A program made the translations under genes and the position numbers. The notes beneath the pieces were generated by a model. The model made no database searches, was not told the DNA's origin, and saw only the letters and a list, made by a program, of their open reading frames with translations. This document shows positions 53,330 through 63,683 of a stretch of 64,000 bases of DNA, one piece after another; the first letter of the stretch is position 1; every line of letters begins with the position of its first letter. This DNA is from Methylobacterium adhaesivum (GTDB taxonomy: Bacteria > Pseudomonadota > Alphaproteobacteria > Rhizobiales > Beijerinckiaceae), in the NCBI RefSeq assembly GCF_022179065.1, contig NZ_BPQD01000025.1, positions 1 through 64,000 on the forward strand, in the 5' to 3' direction.

Positions 53330-54340
53330 TCAGATCCAGCCCCGGATCCGGAAGAACACGAGGGGCACGAGGGCGCTGAGAATCACGAGGGCGAGGCCGT
53401 AGGGGTAGCCGTAGGCCCAGTCGAGTTCCGGCATGTGCTTGAAGTTCATGCCGTAGAGGGAGGTGACGAGGGTGGGGGGAATCCCTACGACGGAGACCAC
53501 GGTCAGCACCCGGAAGGTGTTGTTCTGCTCCATGTTGATGAGGCCGAGCGTCGCGTCGAGGAGGAACTGTACGTTCTCCGACTGGCGGATCTCGAACTCG
53601 TCCAGGGAGGCGATGTCCCGCCGCACGGCCTCGAAGCGTGGTTTCTGCTCCGCGGCCAGGAGGTGGTCGCACTCGTTGGCGACGAAGGGGACGATCCGCT
53701 CGAGGCCGAGGAGGCTGGCGCGCAGCTTGCCAAGCGCCTTGCCGCGCCGGCCGATGCCGCGCAGGATCCGGCGCAGGGCAAGGTCGCGACGGCGCGGCGT
53801 CTGAGACTTCGAACCCTCGCTGCCGGTGGCCGCGCCGCCGCGCACGTCGAAGTCGAACACCCGGGTCGACAGGGCGTCGAGGTCAGCGCCCATCTCTTCC
53901 AGGGCATCGGCGAGGCTGTCCACAAGTTCTTCCATGAGCAGGAGGAAGATCTCCGTGCTCGTGGTGGCCGGGCCGTCGCCCTCTGCGATCCGCTTCTTGA
54001 CCGCGCCGAAGGCCCGCAGCTCGTGGAACCGCACCGTGACGAGGTGATCCTTGGTCAGGACGAACCCGAGGGGTTGCAAGACCGAGTCGACCTTGTCGAA
54101 GGTGATCATCGGGGTCGAGAGGGAGAACCCGTTCTTCAGGCGCCGCAGCCGACTCGAATTCTCCACCTCGTTCAGGGCCTTGCGGGAGGGGACGCGCAGG
54201 CCCGTGGCGTCCTCGACGCGCTGCGCCTCCTCCGCGCTCGGATCCTCGAGATCGATCCAGACGGCGTCGCGGTGCCCCGGGCCGGGGCCGTCCGAAGCGG
54301 GAAGCGCCATCGCACCCTGCGGTCCATGGAGGCTGATCAT
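53330..54340 (-). CDS. CorA-family divalent metal transporter
   Basis: The 336-residue protein has a long N-terminal cytosolic domain and two C-terminal membrane spans with the signature YGMNFKHMPEL in between. This is the CorA Mg2+/Co2+/Ni2+ channel (or ZntB-like) family. A charged loop with RGGAATGSEGSKSQTPRRRD is an insert. Start choice between MISLHGPQG and a later ATG is uncertain because neither has a strong RBS. It is divergent from groESL. Confidence 0.9.
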   Translation of the reverse strand: MISLHGPQGAMALPASDGPGPGHRDAVWIDLEDPSAEEAQRVEDATGLRVPSRKALNEVENSSRLRRLKNGFSLSTPMITFDKVDSVLQPLGFVLTKDHLVTVRFHELRAFGAVKKRIAEGDGPATTSTEIFLLLMEELVDSLADALEEMGADLDALSTRVFDFDVRGGAATGSEGSKSQTPRRRDLALRRILRGIGRRGKALGKLRASLLGLERIVPFVANECDHLLAAEQKPRFEAVRRDIASLDEFEIRQSENVQFLLDATLGLINMEQNNTFRVLTVVSVVGIPPTLVTSLYGMNFKHMPELDWAYGYPYGLALVILSALVPLVFFRIRGWI

Positions 54341-54417
54341 CGGAGAAGGATGGTCCGTGGCGGGGCCGGTCGAGAGAGCAAAGCCGTCGCGCAACCGTCG
54401 CGCGGACCTGCGACAGT

Positions 54418-54446
54418 CTTGACTCACGGAGCGCATGCGCCTACCT
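54418..54446 (+). promoter_or_regulatory. Candidate sigma-32 heat-shock promoter of groESL
   Basis: CTTG (54418-54421), an 18-bp spacer and CCTACCT (54440-54446) resemble the alphaproteobacterial RpoH consensus CTTG-N17/18-CYTATnT. The predicted start of transcription would be around 54452, immediately before the CIRCE. The spacing and location fit; no experimental support is available. Confidence 0.55.
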
Positions 54447-54457
54447 CCCCGCCATCG

Positions 54458-54484
54458 TTAGCACTCACCTCGTGGGAGTGCTAA
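54458..54484. promoter_or_regulatory. CIRCE element (HrcA operator)
   Basis: A perfect inverted repeat TTAGCACTC-N9-GAGTGCTAA. This is the exact CIRCE consensus bound by HrcA, and it sits 70 bp upstream of groS, next to the predicted +1. It provides HrcA repression in addition to sigma-32 activation. Confidence 0.97.
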
Positions 54485-54553
54485 CGGCCTGGGTTGAGCG
54501 CGCTGCCGCGCCGCATCAACGCCATTCACGAATTTGAAGCAAGAGGGCAGCTC

Positions 54554-54841
54554 ATGAAGTTCCGTCCGCTGCACGACCGTGTCGTCGTTCGCCGTATCGA
54601 AGGCGAAGAGAAGACCAAGGGTGGCATCATCATCCCCGATACCGCCAAGGAGAAGCCGCAAGAGGGCGAGATCGTCGCCGTCGGCCCCGGCGCCCGCGAC
54701 GAGGCCGGCCGCGTGAATCCCCTCGACGTCAAGGCCGGTGACCGCGTGCTGTTCGGCAAGTGGTCCGGCACCGAGGTCAAGATCGACGGTCAGGACCTCC
54801 TGATCATGAAGGAATCCGACATCATGGGCGTCGTCGCCTAA
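54554..54841 (+). CDS. groS: Co-chaperonin GroES
   Basis: This 95-residue cochaperonin caps Gro[17 protein letters not shown], the mobile loop [19 protein letters not shown] and [19 protein letters not shown] are diagnostic. The ATG has GAGGG upstream; the 20 in-frame codons before it belong to the leader. groL follows after 93 bp on the same transcript. Confidence 0.98.
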   Translation: MKFRPLHDRVVVRRIEGEEKTKGGIIIPDTAKEKPQEGEIVAVGPGARDEAGRVNPLDVKAGDRVLFGKWSGTEVKIDGQDLLIMKESDIMGVVA

Positions 54842-54931
54842 AGCGGCGCGGCCCTCTTCCTTCGTCCCCGATCCAAGCCCTTCGAGCGCGATCCATCCGC
54901 GCCTCGGGGCTGTCCACCGTAAGAGGAATAG

Positions 54932-56590
<1,659 letters not shown>

Positions 56591-56682
56591 GAAGTCCACG
56601 CGCTCAGGACCGCGCCGAAAACTCCAGGTCCGGCAAACCGGGCCTGAAGAAAAGCCCGGACTTCAAGCGAACGATGAAACGA

Positions 56683-56709
56683 GGGGCCACCGCAGGGTGG
56701 CCCCTTTTT
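56683..56709 (+). terminator. Rho-independent terminator of groESL
   Basis: A 9-bp perfect stem (GGGGCCACC with GGTGGCCCC, loop GCAG) is followed by five Ts. It lies just before the convergent end of the ParA-partner gene. A weaker CCGGGC/GCCCGG hairpin precedes it at about 56639-56661. Confidence 0.93.
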
Positions 56710-56753
56710 GTTTTCGTGAGCGGCGCTGGGTCCGACGGGTCTCGTGTGCCCGA

Positions 56754-57236
56754 TCAGCCTTTCGCCTTGCGCTTGCCTTTGCCCGCGGGCGGGTCGTGGT
56801 CCCGTCCGTCCCAGCGCGCCCCGAAGGCGCTGGACCCGAGGGCGCGAAGCACCGGGGCCTTGGGGCGGGACGGCGCCCGAGGGGCTCTCGCCGGCACGCC
56901 CTGGGAGCAGGGCGCGGCGCCCCCGGCCAGGGCGACGATCTGGCGGCGCAGCCAGTGGACGGGAGCGGTCTTTCCATCGGGATGGCGCGGATCGAAGCGC
57001 GCTACCAGCGCCCGCGCTTCGATCTCCGTGAGGCCGTCCACCACGAGGGTGAAGGTCGCGTGTCCCAGGATGTCGTAGACCTGTCTGACGCCGGACAGCG
57101 GGAAGGACTTCGCCTTCAACTGCCGGATCACGAGGGCACGGGCGATCCTCGATGCCTCGTCCCGGATGTCGGGAAAGGCGCCCGGCATTTGACCGATCGC
57201 CCTGAGGAGGGCGAGGCCGTCCGCGTCAAGCAGCAT
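56754..57236 (-). CDS. ParA-partner small protein with basic C-terminal tail, unknown
   Basis: I do not recognise this 160-residue protein. Residues 1-105 look like a compact mixed alpha/beta domain (LLRAIGQMPGAFPDIRDEAS, TFTLVVDGLTEIEARALVARF). The last 55 are rich in Pro, Ala, Arg and Lys and end in AGKGKRKAKG, a nucleic-acid-binding-like tail. The ATG lies inside the end of the ParA gene with an 11-bp overlap, so the two form one unit. In orphan ParA systems the overlapping small gene usually encodes the adaptor linking ParA to its cargo; that is the best guess here. Confidence 0.7.
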   Translation of the reverse strand: MLLDADGLALLRAIGQMPGAFPDIRDEASRIARALVIRQLKAKSFPLSGVRQVYDILGHATFTLVVDGLTEIEARALVARFDPRHPDGKTAPVHWLRRQIVALAGGAAPCSQGVPARAPRAPSRPKAPVLRALGSSAFGARWDGRDHDPPAGKGKRKAKG

Positions 57237-58116
57237 GGAAGATGCCTTTCACCTCGTCGACGAGGGGACTGAGGACGGCGGAGATGTAGGGGCCGTACTT
57301 GCCGACGAAGGTCGGCGGCACGGCGCGCGGCATCAGGGCTTCGGCCAGGGAGGCGGCCTGGGGCACGCGGGTGGCGAGGAGGCGGAACCCGGCATCGCCC
57401 GCTTCCGCCTCCGCTTCCAACCGGGCGAGGATATGCCGGTGCTGCCGGACCTGCTGCTGGAACCGGGTCACGAGGATATGCGGCGGGCGCCGGGACTGCA
57501 GGTTCTCCTCCTCGTCCCATGCCCAGAGCGTCTGCACGAAGGCGTCGAGGCCGTAGGTCGAGAGGTAGTCGGGGATCGAGGTGACGAGGACGAGGTCGGC
57601 ACCGCGGATGGCCACTTCGGTCATCGGCGAAAGCCCGGGCGCGCAATCGAACAGGATGTAGTCGTAAGCGCGTGCCAGGGGCCGGAACTCACTCGCGAAG
57701 AGCCGACGCAGCTTGGCGTCGATCTCCTTCATCGACAGATTCCGGGCGCTCAGCGTGTAGAGGATTTCCCGCTCCACCAGTCGCAGGTGTGGTCCTGCGG
57801 GAAGAAGGGACAGCGCGAGGGGGCTTCCCCGATGGGTCGTGATGCTCACGCCGGCGCGGATGCGCGCCTGGAGCTGCGGTTTCTCCCGGATGATCAACTT
57901 AAGCGCGAGGTAGGCCTCGAGGGTCCGTCCCTTGGCGATGAGGTCTCCCAGAAGCGCTTCGCCGGCCAGGCAGACCGAGACGCTCGCCTGGGGATCGAGG
58001 TCGACGATGAGCACGCGGGCTCCACCGGCAGCCAAGGCTTCGGCCAGCATGATGACGGTGGCGGTCTTGCCGACCCCGCCTTTCATGTTGGCGACGGAAA
58101 TCAGTTTGCCGACCAT
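57226..58116 (-). CDS. ParA/MinD-family ATPase, orphan
   Basis: The 296-residue protein starts with the deviant Walker A motif ANMKGGVGKTATVIML (signature Lys12, catalytic Lys17), then LIVDLDPQASVSVCL (Walker A') and DYILFDCAPGLSPMTEVAI (Walker B). These are typical ParA features, with dimerisation and nonspecific DNA binding expected. No parB or parS-like site is nearby and it is not a plasmid or chromosome-origin locus by context. ParA relatives of this sort position chemoreceptors, carboxysomes, storage granules or cell-pole complexes. Confidence 0.88.
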   Translation of the reverse strand: MVGKLISVANMKGGVGKTATVIMLAEALAAGGARVLIVDLDPQASVSVCLAGEALLGDLIAKGRTLEAYLALKLIIREKPQLQARIRAGVSITTHRGSPLALSLLPAGPHLRLVEREILYTLSARNLSMKEIDAKLRRLFASEFRPLARAYDYILFDCAPGLSPMTEVAIRGADLVLVTSIPDYLSTYGLDAFVQTLWAWDEEENLQSRRPPHILVTRFQQQVRQHRHILARLEAEAEAGDAGFRLLATRVPQAASLAEALMPRAVPPTFVGKYGPYISAVLSPLVDEVKGIFHAA

Positions 58117-58393
58117 ACTCCGCGATCCATTCCAGGCCCGTCTCGACGGAGCCGACTTCCTCTTGTTGAGGTGGGAATTTCAGGGGATCCGCAGGCTAAA
58201 TCGTAAGGTGGATTGTGGGGGGAGTCTTCTCTGTTGGCTCGTACGGCTCGATAATTGCTGTGCAAATGGGGCCGGATCGATGGCGATGAGGCCCCCTGCG
58301 CGCAGCGAACCCCCCTGTGCGGTTGACGGCGCCGGCTCTTCAACCTGAGTGGCCGGCGCCTCCGCCATGTCCTCGAACGGCGCGGACGCGCGT

Positions 58394-58549
58394 TCAGACA
58401 AGCGCGAGATCGTGGGGTGCGGCGTCCGGGAAGATGCGGCCGAGGCTCGCGGCATCGAGATCATAGAGGCGCTGGAACAGCCCCCCGAGCAGGGCACGGT
58501 AATCCGTCAGCACGGGAAAGTCTCGGTTCTGGAACAGGTTGGCTTCGTC
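58394..58549 (-). pseudogene. 3' remnant of a DUF1501 family gene
   Basis: The 51 codons before a stop read DEANLFQNRDFPVLTDYRAL and GLFQRLYDLDAASLGRIFP, which resembles the C-terminus of DUF1501 proteins (Tat-exported, about 400 residues). The rest of the gene is missing: the preceding codons do not match DUF1501. Upstream in the same frame, an ATG at 58603 is followed by a short signal-like stretch (LRCAILAGYVAAGPARA), so a 69-residue exported product is conceivable. I consider it a degraded gene. The similarity is from memory and needs a search. Confidence 0.45.
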
Positions 58550-58709
58550 GGCGCGGGCCGGACCCGCCGCGACGTATCCTGCGAGGATCGCGCACCGGAG
58601 CATCGAACGCGAGCGGGAACCGGCCACGGGCGCTTCTCCCAAGACACGAAGTCCGAGACCGCCGCGCGAACGCGGCGGAGTCATGAAGGTTTTCCGACGG
58701 CAACCGGCC

Positions 58710-59342
58710 TTAGCGGCCGAAGATGCCCTTGAGAAATTGGGCGGTGCGGTTGCGCTTCTTCTTGCGCTCCAGCTCGGCCGCGTCCTTCACCCAGGCGACC
58801 TGCACCACGCGGCGCTCACCCTCGAAGGGCTCGTGGCCGTGCCAGGAATTGTCCGACCGCAGGAAGGCGAACATCGTGCCCATGGTGGGCGGCACCTCCA
58901 CGGCGAAGGGCTCGTAGTTCTTGCCGTCGTAGAGAACTCGCAGGCGCCCGGCCGCCGGGGCGTCCCAGGCATCGTTCATGTAGACGAGCAGGGTCATCAC
59001 CTTCGATGGTCCGTCCGTGTGGATCGAACCGTATTTCGGCTGGCTCTTCTTCATGATGGTGGTGAGGCGCGGGCACGACACGAGATCGATGCCGAACTTC
59101 TCGCCCAGGATGCGGGAGAACTCGTCGCTCTCGAGTTCGTCGATGAGCGCCTTGAAGCGCCCCTTCAGGGCGACCTCGTCGACGGTGAGATAGCCCGGCT
59201 TGGCGATGGCCGGAAAATCCTCGCGGATCTCGTCGATGGCGGCCCGATCAAGGACATCCGTTCCGAGGAAGAACGTATAGGGCTCGCGCGACAGGGGGGC
59301 GCTGCGCACGGCCTCGAGGTTGAGAATGGAAAGGCCCGACAT
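58710..59342 (-). CDS. 2OG-Fe(II) oxygenase family protein
   Basis: The 210-residue protein has the facial triad: His108 and Asp110 in SIHTDGPSKV, and a distal His near 168-170 in SWHGHEPFEG with Arg177-178 for 2-oxoglutarate. This is the prolyl-4-hydroxylase-like 2OG-Fe(II) fold. A basic C-terminus (ELERKKKRNRTAQFLKGIFG) may bind nucleic acid or membranes. The substrate is unknown. Confidence 0.82.
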   Translation of the reverse strand: MSGLSILNLEAVRSAPLSREPYTFFLGTDVLDRAAIDEIREDFPAIAKPGYLTVDEVALKGRFKALIDELESDEFSRILGEKFGIDLVSCPRLTTIMKKSQPKYGSIHTDGPSKVMTLLVYMNDAWDAPAAGRLRVLYDGKNYEPFAVEVPPTMGTMFAFLRSDNSWHGHEPFEGERRVVQVAWVKDAAELERKKKRNRTAQFLKGIFGR

Positions 59343-59529
59343 CTAAACTCCACCCTGGTTGAGACCGTACCGTCACGTACGGAATGTGTGCCACTTTCGC
59401 GCAACGGTCGGTGGATAGAGCCGAGGATTGCGGCGACCGGACGGCAAGACGGGGGCTAGCCCTTCCCGCGCCTGCCGGAAACTGCCATGCTTGGGCTCCC
59501 GATCATGCACGGAACGGCCCCCTCCCATC

Positions 59530-59823
59530 GTGACGCGACGCCTCGCCCTTGCCCTTTGCGCCGTCCTGGCGGTGCCGGCGAGCGCCCAGACCCCGGGTAT
59601 CACGAGCCGCATGATGTGCACCGACGCCATGGCGTTGGTGAAGCGCCAGGGGGCGGTCGTCCTCGATACCGGCCAGGCCACTCACCGCTTCGTGCGCGAC
59701 CGCAGCTTCTGCGAGATCACCGAGATCGCCGATCTGCAGTTCGTGCCGACCCGCGACAATCCCGAATGCCCGATCGGCTATCGCTGCCGCGAGCCGGGTT
59801 ACGGCGATTGGGACTGGCAATAG
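59530..59823 (+). CDS. Small secreted protein with four cysteines, unknown
   Basis: This 97-residue protein starts at a GTG with a clear signal peptide (RRLALALCAVLAVPASA followed by QTPG). The mature part of about 78 residues has four cysteines (MMCTDAMALV, RSFCEITEI, NPECPIGYRC) and could form two disulfides. It ends GYGDWDWQ. No family is recognised. It lies alone between the oxygenase and the ABC transporter. Confidence 0.65.
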   Translation: MTRRLALALCAVLAVPASAQTPGITSRMMCTDAMALVKRQGAVVLDTGQATHRFVRDRSFCEITEIADLQFVPTRDNPECPIGYRCREPGYGDWDWQ

Positions 59824-59985
59824 GTCGCCCGCGCCGCAGGGGATCACGGCCGAGGACTTTTATCTCCGTACGCTTTCCGGCGGCCACGATCTCGCCACGA
59901 CCCGCCGTCACTGCCGTCGTCGCCCGCGCATCGGTCCTTCGACGGTGACGCACGGGCGTGACGACGAGTGCGGGGAGACGAGCAC

Positions 59986-62085
59986 GTGGGCGTATTGAGG
60001 ACGGGCCTCGGCCTGCAGGCCGCCGTGACGGCTTTGTTCGCGCTCGTTCTGCTGGCGTTTCCCGGTGACGCCGCGCCGCCCCTCTATGTGTCCCTGAGCG
60101 GCCTCGCCATGGCGGGCATCCTGCTCGGTTCCGGCAGGATCTCCGCCTATCTGAAGATTTTCATCTCGGTCTACGGCATCGGCTATCTGCTGTTCGCCGG
60201 CGCCAAGCTCCTGGCGGCCCTGGGGCTGCTGCCGCCAACCTTGGCCGCCCTGCTGCCGCCCGCCTTCGCCGCCACGGGCGCCGTGGTGTTCGCCGGCATC
60301 GTGCTGGGCATCTCGCACCTGAAGGCGATCCGGGCGATCACGCTCATCGCCGATCCCTACTTCGCCAACGGCGACGTACCGACCCGCGAGATCGGCCTGT
60401 TCCGTTGGTTCGGCCGCACCGAGGGAAAGATCGGCCAGCGCCTCGTCGCGCTCTCGATCTTCGTCAGCTTCGCCGATGTCGCCCTGACCCTGCGGTTTAA
60501 CTTCTGGTATCGCGATCTCTACAACGCCATCCAGGAGTACAACCTCGACGCGTTCTGGTATCAGATCCTGTGGATCTTCGTGCCGCTGGCAATCCTCAAC
60601 GTCTGCATCGGCATGTTCGACCTGTTCGTCGACCAGTCCCTGCACATCCGCTGGCGGACCTGGCTGACCCGCAGCTTCTACCAGCGCTGGCTCGGGGACG
60701 GCACGCATTACCGCATCCCCTTCACCGACGAACACGCCGACAACCCGGATCAGCGCATCCAGTCGGACGTGAACGCCTTCATCTCGCAGACGGCGAGTCT
60801 GTCGATCCGCCTGCTGTCGCAGGCGGCCCAGCTCGTGTCGTTCATGGTGATCCTCTGGACCCTGTCGCGGGATTTCGTGCTGCCGTTCACCGATACGGTG
60901 GTGCCGGGCTTCCTCGTCTGGGCCGTCATCGCCTACGCCGTCGTCGGCACTTGGCTCGCCCACCTCATCGGCAAGCCGCTCATCGGCCTCGACTTCCGTC
61001 AGGAGCGCGTGGAGGCGGATTTCCGCTTCTCCCTGGCCCGCAGCCGCATCTACGGCGAGCAGATCGCCCTCCTGCGCGGGGAGCGCGCCGAATCCGTGCG
61101 GTTGCAGTCCCTGTTCGACGGGATCATCGAGAACTACGTGCAGATCATCTTCCGGCGCATCAAGCTCATCGCGTTCTCGTTCGGCTACACGCAGGCGAGC
61201 ACCATCGTGCCCCTGGTCATCGCGGCACCATCGTACTTCGCCAAGAAGATCACCTTCGGCGCCCTGCAGCAGACGATCAATGCCTTCAGCAACGTTCAGT
61301 CGTCGCTGTCGTTCTTCATCAACGCCTACACCACGCTGGCCGCGTACAAGGCCAACACCAACCGCCTGTCGTCGTTCAAGCGCGCCATGACGAAGGCCGA
61401 GGCCATGGCGGGGGCCGGCTACGGTCTCGCCCAGTCCAATGCGTCCGGGAACGACGTCACCGCCGAGGGCGTCACCCTGGCGTTGCCGGACGGCCGCGAG
61501 ATCGTGACGGCCGACCGGTTCACCCTGACGCGCGGGGGCGCCACCCTGGTCACCGGTCCCTCGGGCTCGGGCAAGTCGACCCTCTTCCGGGCCATCGCGG
61601 GCATCTGGCCCTTCGGCCAGGGGCGGATCGCGGTACCGCCGGGCCAATCGGCCCTGGTGCTGCCGCAGCGCCCGTATCTGCCCCTCGGGACGCTCCGCGG
61701 CGCCGTCGTCTACCCGGCCACAACCGACCAGTTCTCCGACGCGGCGATCCGCGACGCCCTGGTGGCGGCGCAGCTGCCGCAGCTCGCCGACCGGCTCGAC
61801 GAGGTCGACGCCTGGGATCAGCGCCTCTCGGGCGGCGAACAGCAACGGGTCGCCATCGCCCGCGCGGTGTTGGCCAAGCCCCAGTGGCTGTTTCTCGATG
61901 AATCCACTGCCGCCCTCGACGAGCCGAGCGAGGCGGCCCTCTACCGGATGCTGCGCGAGCGCCTGCCGGAGACCACCATCGTCTCCATTGGCCACCGCTC
62001 GACCCTGCACGCGCTCCACGACCGCCGCATCGACATGCGGGCCGGCGCGGATGGGCGGTTCGTGCCGACGCCCGTCACCGGTTAG
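59986..62085 (+). CDS. ABC transporter, fused permease-ATPase of the YddA/SbmA-BacA-related type
   Basis: This 699-residue protein joins a membrane domain of about 430 residues (with RFNFWYRDLYNAIQEYNLDAFW, NPDQRIQSDVNAFI and PSYFAKKITFGALQQTINAF, typical of the SbmA/BacA membrane fold) to a C-terminal ATPase (GPSGSGKST, LSGGEQQRVAIARAVL, WLFLDESTAALDE). SbmA/BacA proteins have no ATPase, so this belongs to the related YddA/BclA group that can import peptides or very-long-chain fatty acids. The start is a GTG with GGGGAG 7 bp upstream; an earlier in-frame GTG is possible. About 80 residues of extra membrane segments precede the core. Confidence 0.9.
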   Translation: MGVLRTGLGLQAAVTALFALVLLAFPGDAAPPLYVSLSGLAMAGILLGSGRISAYLKIFISVYGIGYLLFAGAKLLAALGLLPPTLAALLPPAFAATGAVVFAGIVLGISHLKAIRAITLIADPYFANGDVPTREIGLFRWFGRTEGKIGQRLVALSIFVSFADVALTLRFNFWYRDLYNAIQEYNLDAFWYQILWIFVPLAILNVCIGMFDLFVDQSLHIRWRTWLTRSFYQRWLGDGTHYRIPFTDEHADNPDQRIQSDVNAFISQTASLSIRLLSQAAQLVSFMVILWTLSRDFVLPFTDTVVPGFLVWAVIAYAVVGTWLAHLIGKPLIGLDFRQERVEADFRFSLARSRIYGEQIALLRGERAESVRLQSLFDGIIENYVQIIFRRIKLIAFSFGYTQASTIVPLVIAAPSYFAKKITFGALQQTINAFSNVQSSLSFFINAYTTLAAYKANTNRLSSFKRAMTKAEAMAGAGYGLAQSNASGNDVTAEGVTLALPDGREIVTADRFTLTRGGATLVTGPSGSGKSTLFRAIAGIWPFGQGRIAVPPGQSALVLPQRPYLPLGTLRGAVVYPATTDQFSDAAIRDALVAAQLPQLADRLDEVDAWDQRLSGGEQQRVAIARAVLAKPQWLFLDESTAALDEPSEAALYRMLRERLPETTIVSIGHRSTLHALHDRRIDMRAGADGRFVPTPVTG

Positions 62086-62091
62086 CGAGAG

Positions 62092-62808
62092 CTACCTGAG
62101 GAAACTCACGGCGATGGGGGCCAGCATCGCCGTGACAAAGGCGTTGAGCCCGAGGGCGATGCCCGCGAAGGCGCCGGCCACGACATCGACCTGAAAGGCC
62201 CGTGCCGTGCCGACCCCATGGGCGGCGAGCCCGGCGGCGAAGCCCCGGGCGCGCATATCGCGGATGCGTAAGGCGTTCATCAGCGGGGTCACGAGGATTC
62301 CCCCGGTCATGCCGGTCAGCATGACGATGACGGCGGCGAGCGTCGGATCGCCGCCGAGGCCCTGGGCGATGCCCATGGCGACGCCCGTGGTGACGGATTT
62401 CGGTGCCAGGGACACGATGACCTCGCGCGGCACCCCGAGGAGGTGGCCGAGGGTGAGGGCCGAGGACAGGGCCACCACGGAGCCGACGAGGAGCGCCGCC
62501 AGCATCGGGGCCAGGGCGCGCAGGACCGTGGCGCGGTACTCGTAGAGGGGGAACGCGAGGGCGACGGTGGCGGGCCCGAGGAGGAAGTGGACGAACTGCG
62601 CGCCCTCGAAATACGTGGCGTAGGGCGTGTGCGTCAGTTCCAGCACCGCGGCCGTGAGAACGATGGCGATGAGCACCGGATTGGCGATGGGGTTGCGGTT
62701 CGTCGCCGTGGCGATCCGGTCGGCCACGACGTAGGCGACGAGCGTCACCGTCAGCCACAGGAGCGGGGTGCGCGAGAGATAGACCCAGACGGCGAAATCC
62801 CCGGTCAC
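62092..62808 (-). CDS. lrgB: LrgB-family membrane protein
   Basis: The 238-residue protein has about seven hydrophobic segments and LAPKSVTTGVAMGIAQGLGG, the typical LrgB/CidB/YohK motif. These proteins work with LrgA/CidA in holin-like control of murein hydrolases or in transport of small metabolites. The start is a GTG overlapping the lrgA stop. It is convergent with the ABC transporter, 6 bp away. Confidence 0.93.
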   Translation of the reverse strand: MTGDFAVWVYLSRTPLLWLTVTLVAYVVADRIATATNRNPIANPVLIAIVLTAAVLELTHTPYATYFEGAQFVHFLLGPATVALAFPLYEYRATVLRALAPMLAALLVGSVVALSSALTLGHLLGVPREVIVSLAPKSVTTGVAMGIAQGLGGDPTLAAVIVMLTGMTGGILVTPLMNALRIRDMRARGFAAGLAAHGVGTARAFQVDVVAGAFAGIALGLNAFVTAMLAPIAVSFLR

Positions 62809-63200
62809 GCCCCCTCCCCCGGCCGCAGGCGGCGCGCCACCCAGACGAAGGTGAAGGCCGTGGCAGCCAGCGTCGTGAGGGTCGAGACCACGACGATGAC
62901 GGCGAGCGCCGTTCCGTTCGCGGCGAGGACATCGAGACGCCCGACGATGCCGGCGCCGGCCGGCACGAACATGAGCGAGAGGTTGGCGAGAAGCCCGCGC
63001 CCGGTGCCCTCGAGCTGCCCGTCGACGAGGGGCCGCGGCAGGATGCGGGCGGCGCCCTGCGCGAAGCGATCACGCACCGCGAGGAAGACCAGCAGCAGCC
63101 CCATGCCGATGACGGGCCCCGGCACCGGAATGCCGGTGACGCGCGCCAGAACCTCTCCGAGAAGCTGAATCGCGAGAATCAGCGTCAGGCCGACGATCAT
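62805..63200 (-). CDS. lrgA: LrgA/CidA-family holin-like protein
   Basis: The 131-residue protein has four hydrophobic segments and FIELL-like VTGIPVPGPVIGMGLLLVFLA, a signature of CidA/LrgA. It forms a pair with LrgB. Position 15 bp after the TerB-like gene suggests that all three are cotranscribed. Confidence 0.92.
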   Translation of the reverse strand: MIVGLTLILAIQLLGEVLARVTGIPVPGPVIGMGLLLVFLAVRDRFAQGAARILPRPLVDGQLEGTGRGLLANLSLMFVPAGAGIVGRLDVLAANGTALAVIVVVSTLTTLAATAFTFVWVARRLRPGEGA

Positions 63201-63215
63201 GGTGTGGATCCGCCC

Positions 63216-63683
63216 CTACGGCAGGGCCGCGAGGGGATCGCCGGCGCGGGCGAGGAGGATGCCGGCCTCGTCGAACCCGAGAAGGCCGCCGAGGCGCCAG
63301 ACCAGGGCTTCCTCGAATTCGTGGACCGTGCCGTCGGCTCCGGCCACGGACCAGGCCATGGCGAGGAGCCGGGCCTTCTGTTCGTGTCCGGCCTCGTGGC
63401 CGATCACCTCGACGAGGGCCGCCATGTCGCGGGTCTGCGTATCGTACGCGGCGGCCCGCGCAATGAGGGCCTCGGCCTCCCCTCGCGTCGCGGCGAAGCG
63501 CCCCTCAACGAGGCGGGCGAGGCGTTCGGTCTCCTCCGGGGCCAGGATGCCGTCGGCCCGCGCCACGTGGACGAGGAGCGCGATGGCTGCGAGGCGCTCG
63601 TCCGCCCCCTCCACGGCATCGGTGGCCTGCCCGAGCCCGAAAGCGTCGGCGGCATAGGCACGCAGGCGGGCGATGAGCGACAT
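63216..63683 (-). CDS. TerB-like protein
   Basis: This 155-residue helical protein matches the tellurite-resistance TerB family: AAIALLVHVARADGILAPEE, IGHEAGHEQKARLLAMAWSVAGADGTVHEFEEALVWRL. TerB proteins bind metal ions at paired acidic helices (here RADG and GADG). No other ter genes are nearby, so tellurite resistance is not implied. It is the first gene of the minus-strand group with lrgA and lrgB. Confidence 0.88.
   Translation of the reverse strand: MSLIARLRAYAADAFGLGQATDAVEGADERLAAIALLVHVARADGILAPEETERLARLVEGRFAATRGEAEALIARAAAYDTQTRDMAALVEVIGHEAGHEQKARLLAMAWSVAGADGTVHEFEEALVWRLGGLLGFDEAGILLARAGDPLAALP

Noticed and set aside
59986-62085. Calling the transporter sbmA or bacA
   Set aside because: SbmA/BacA have no ATPase domain. 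This protein carries complete Walker A, signature and Walker B motifs.
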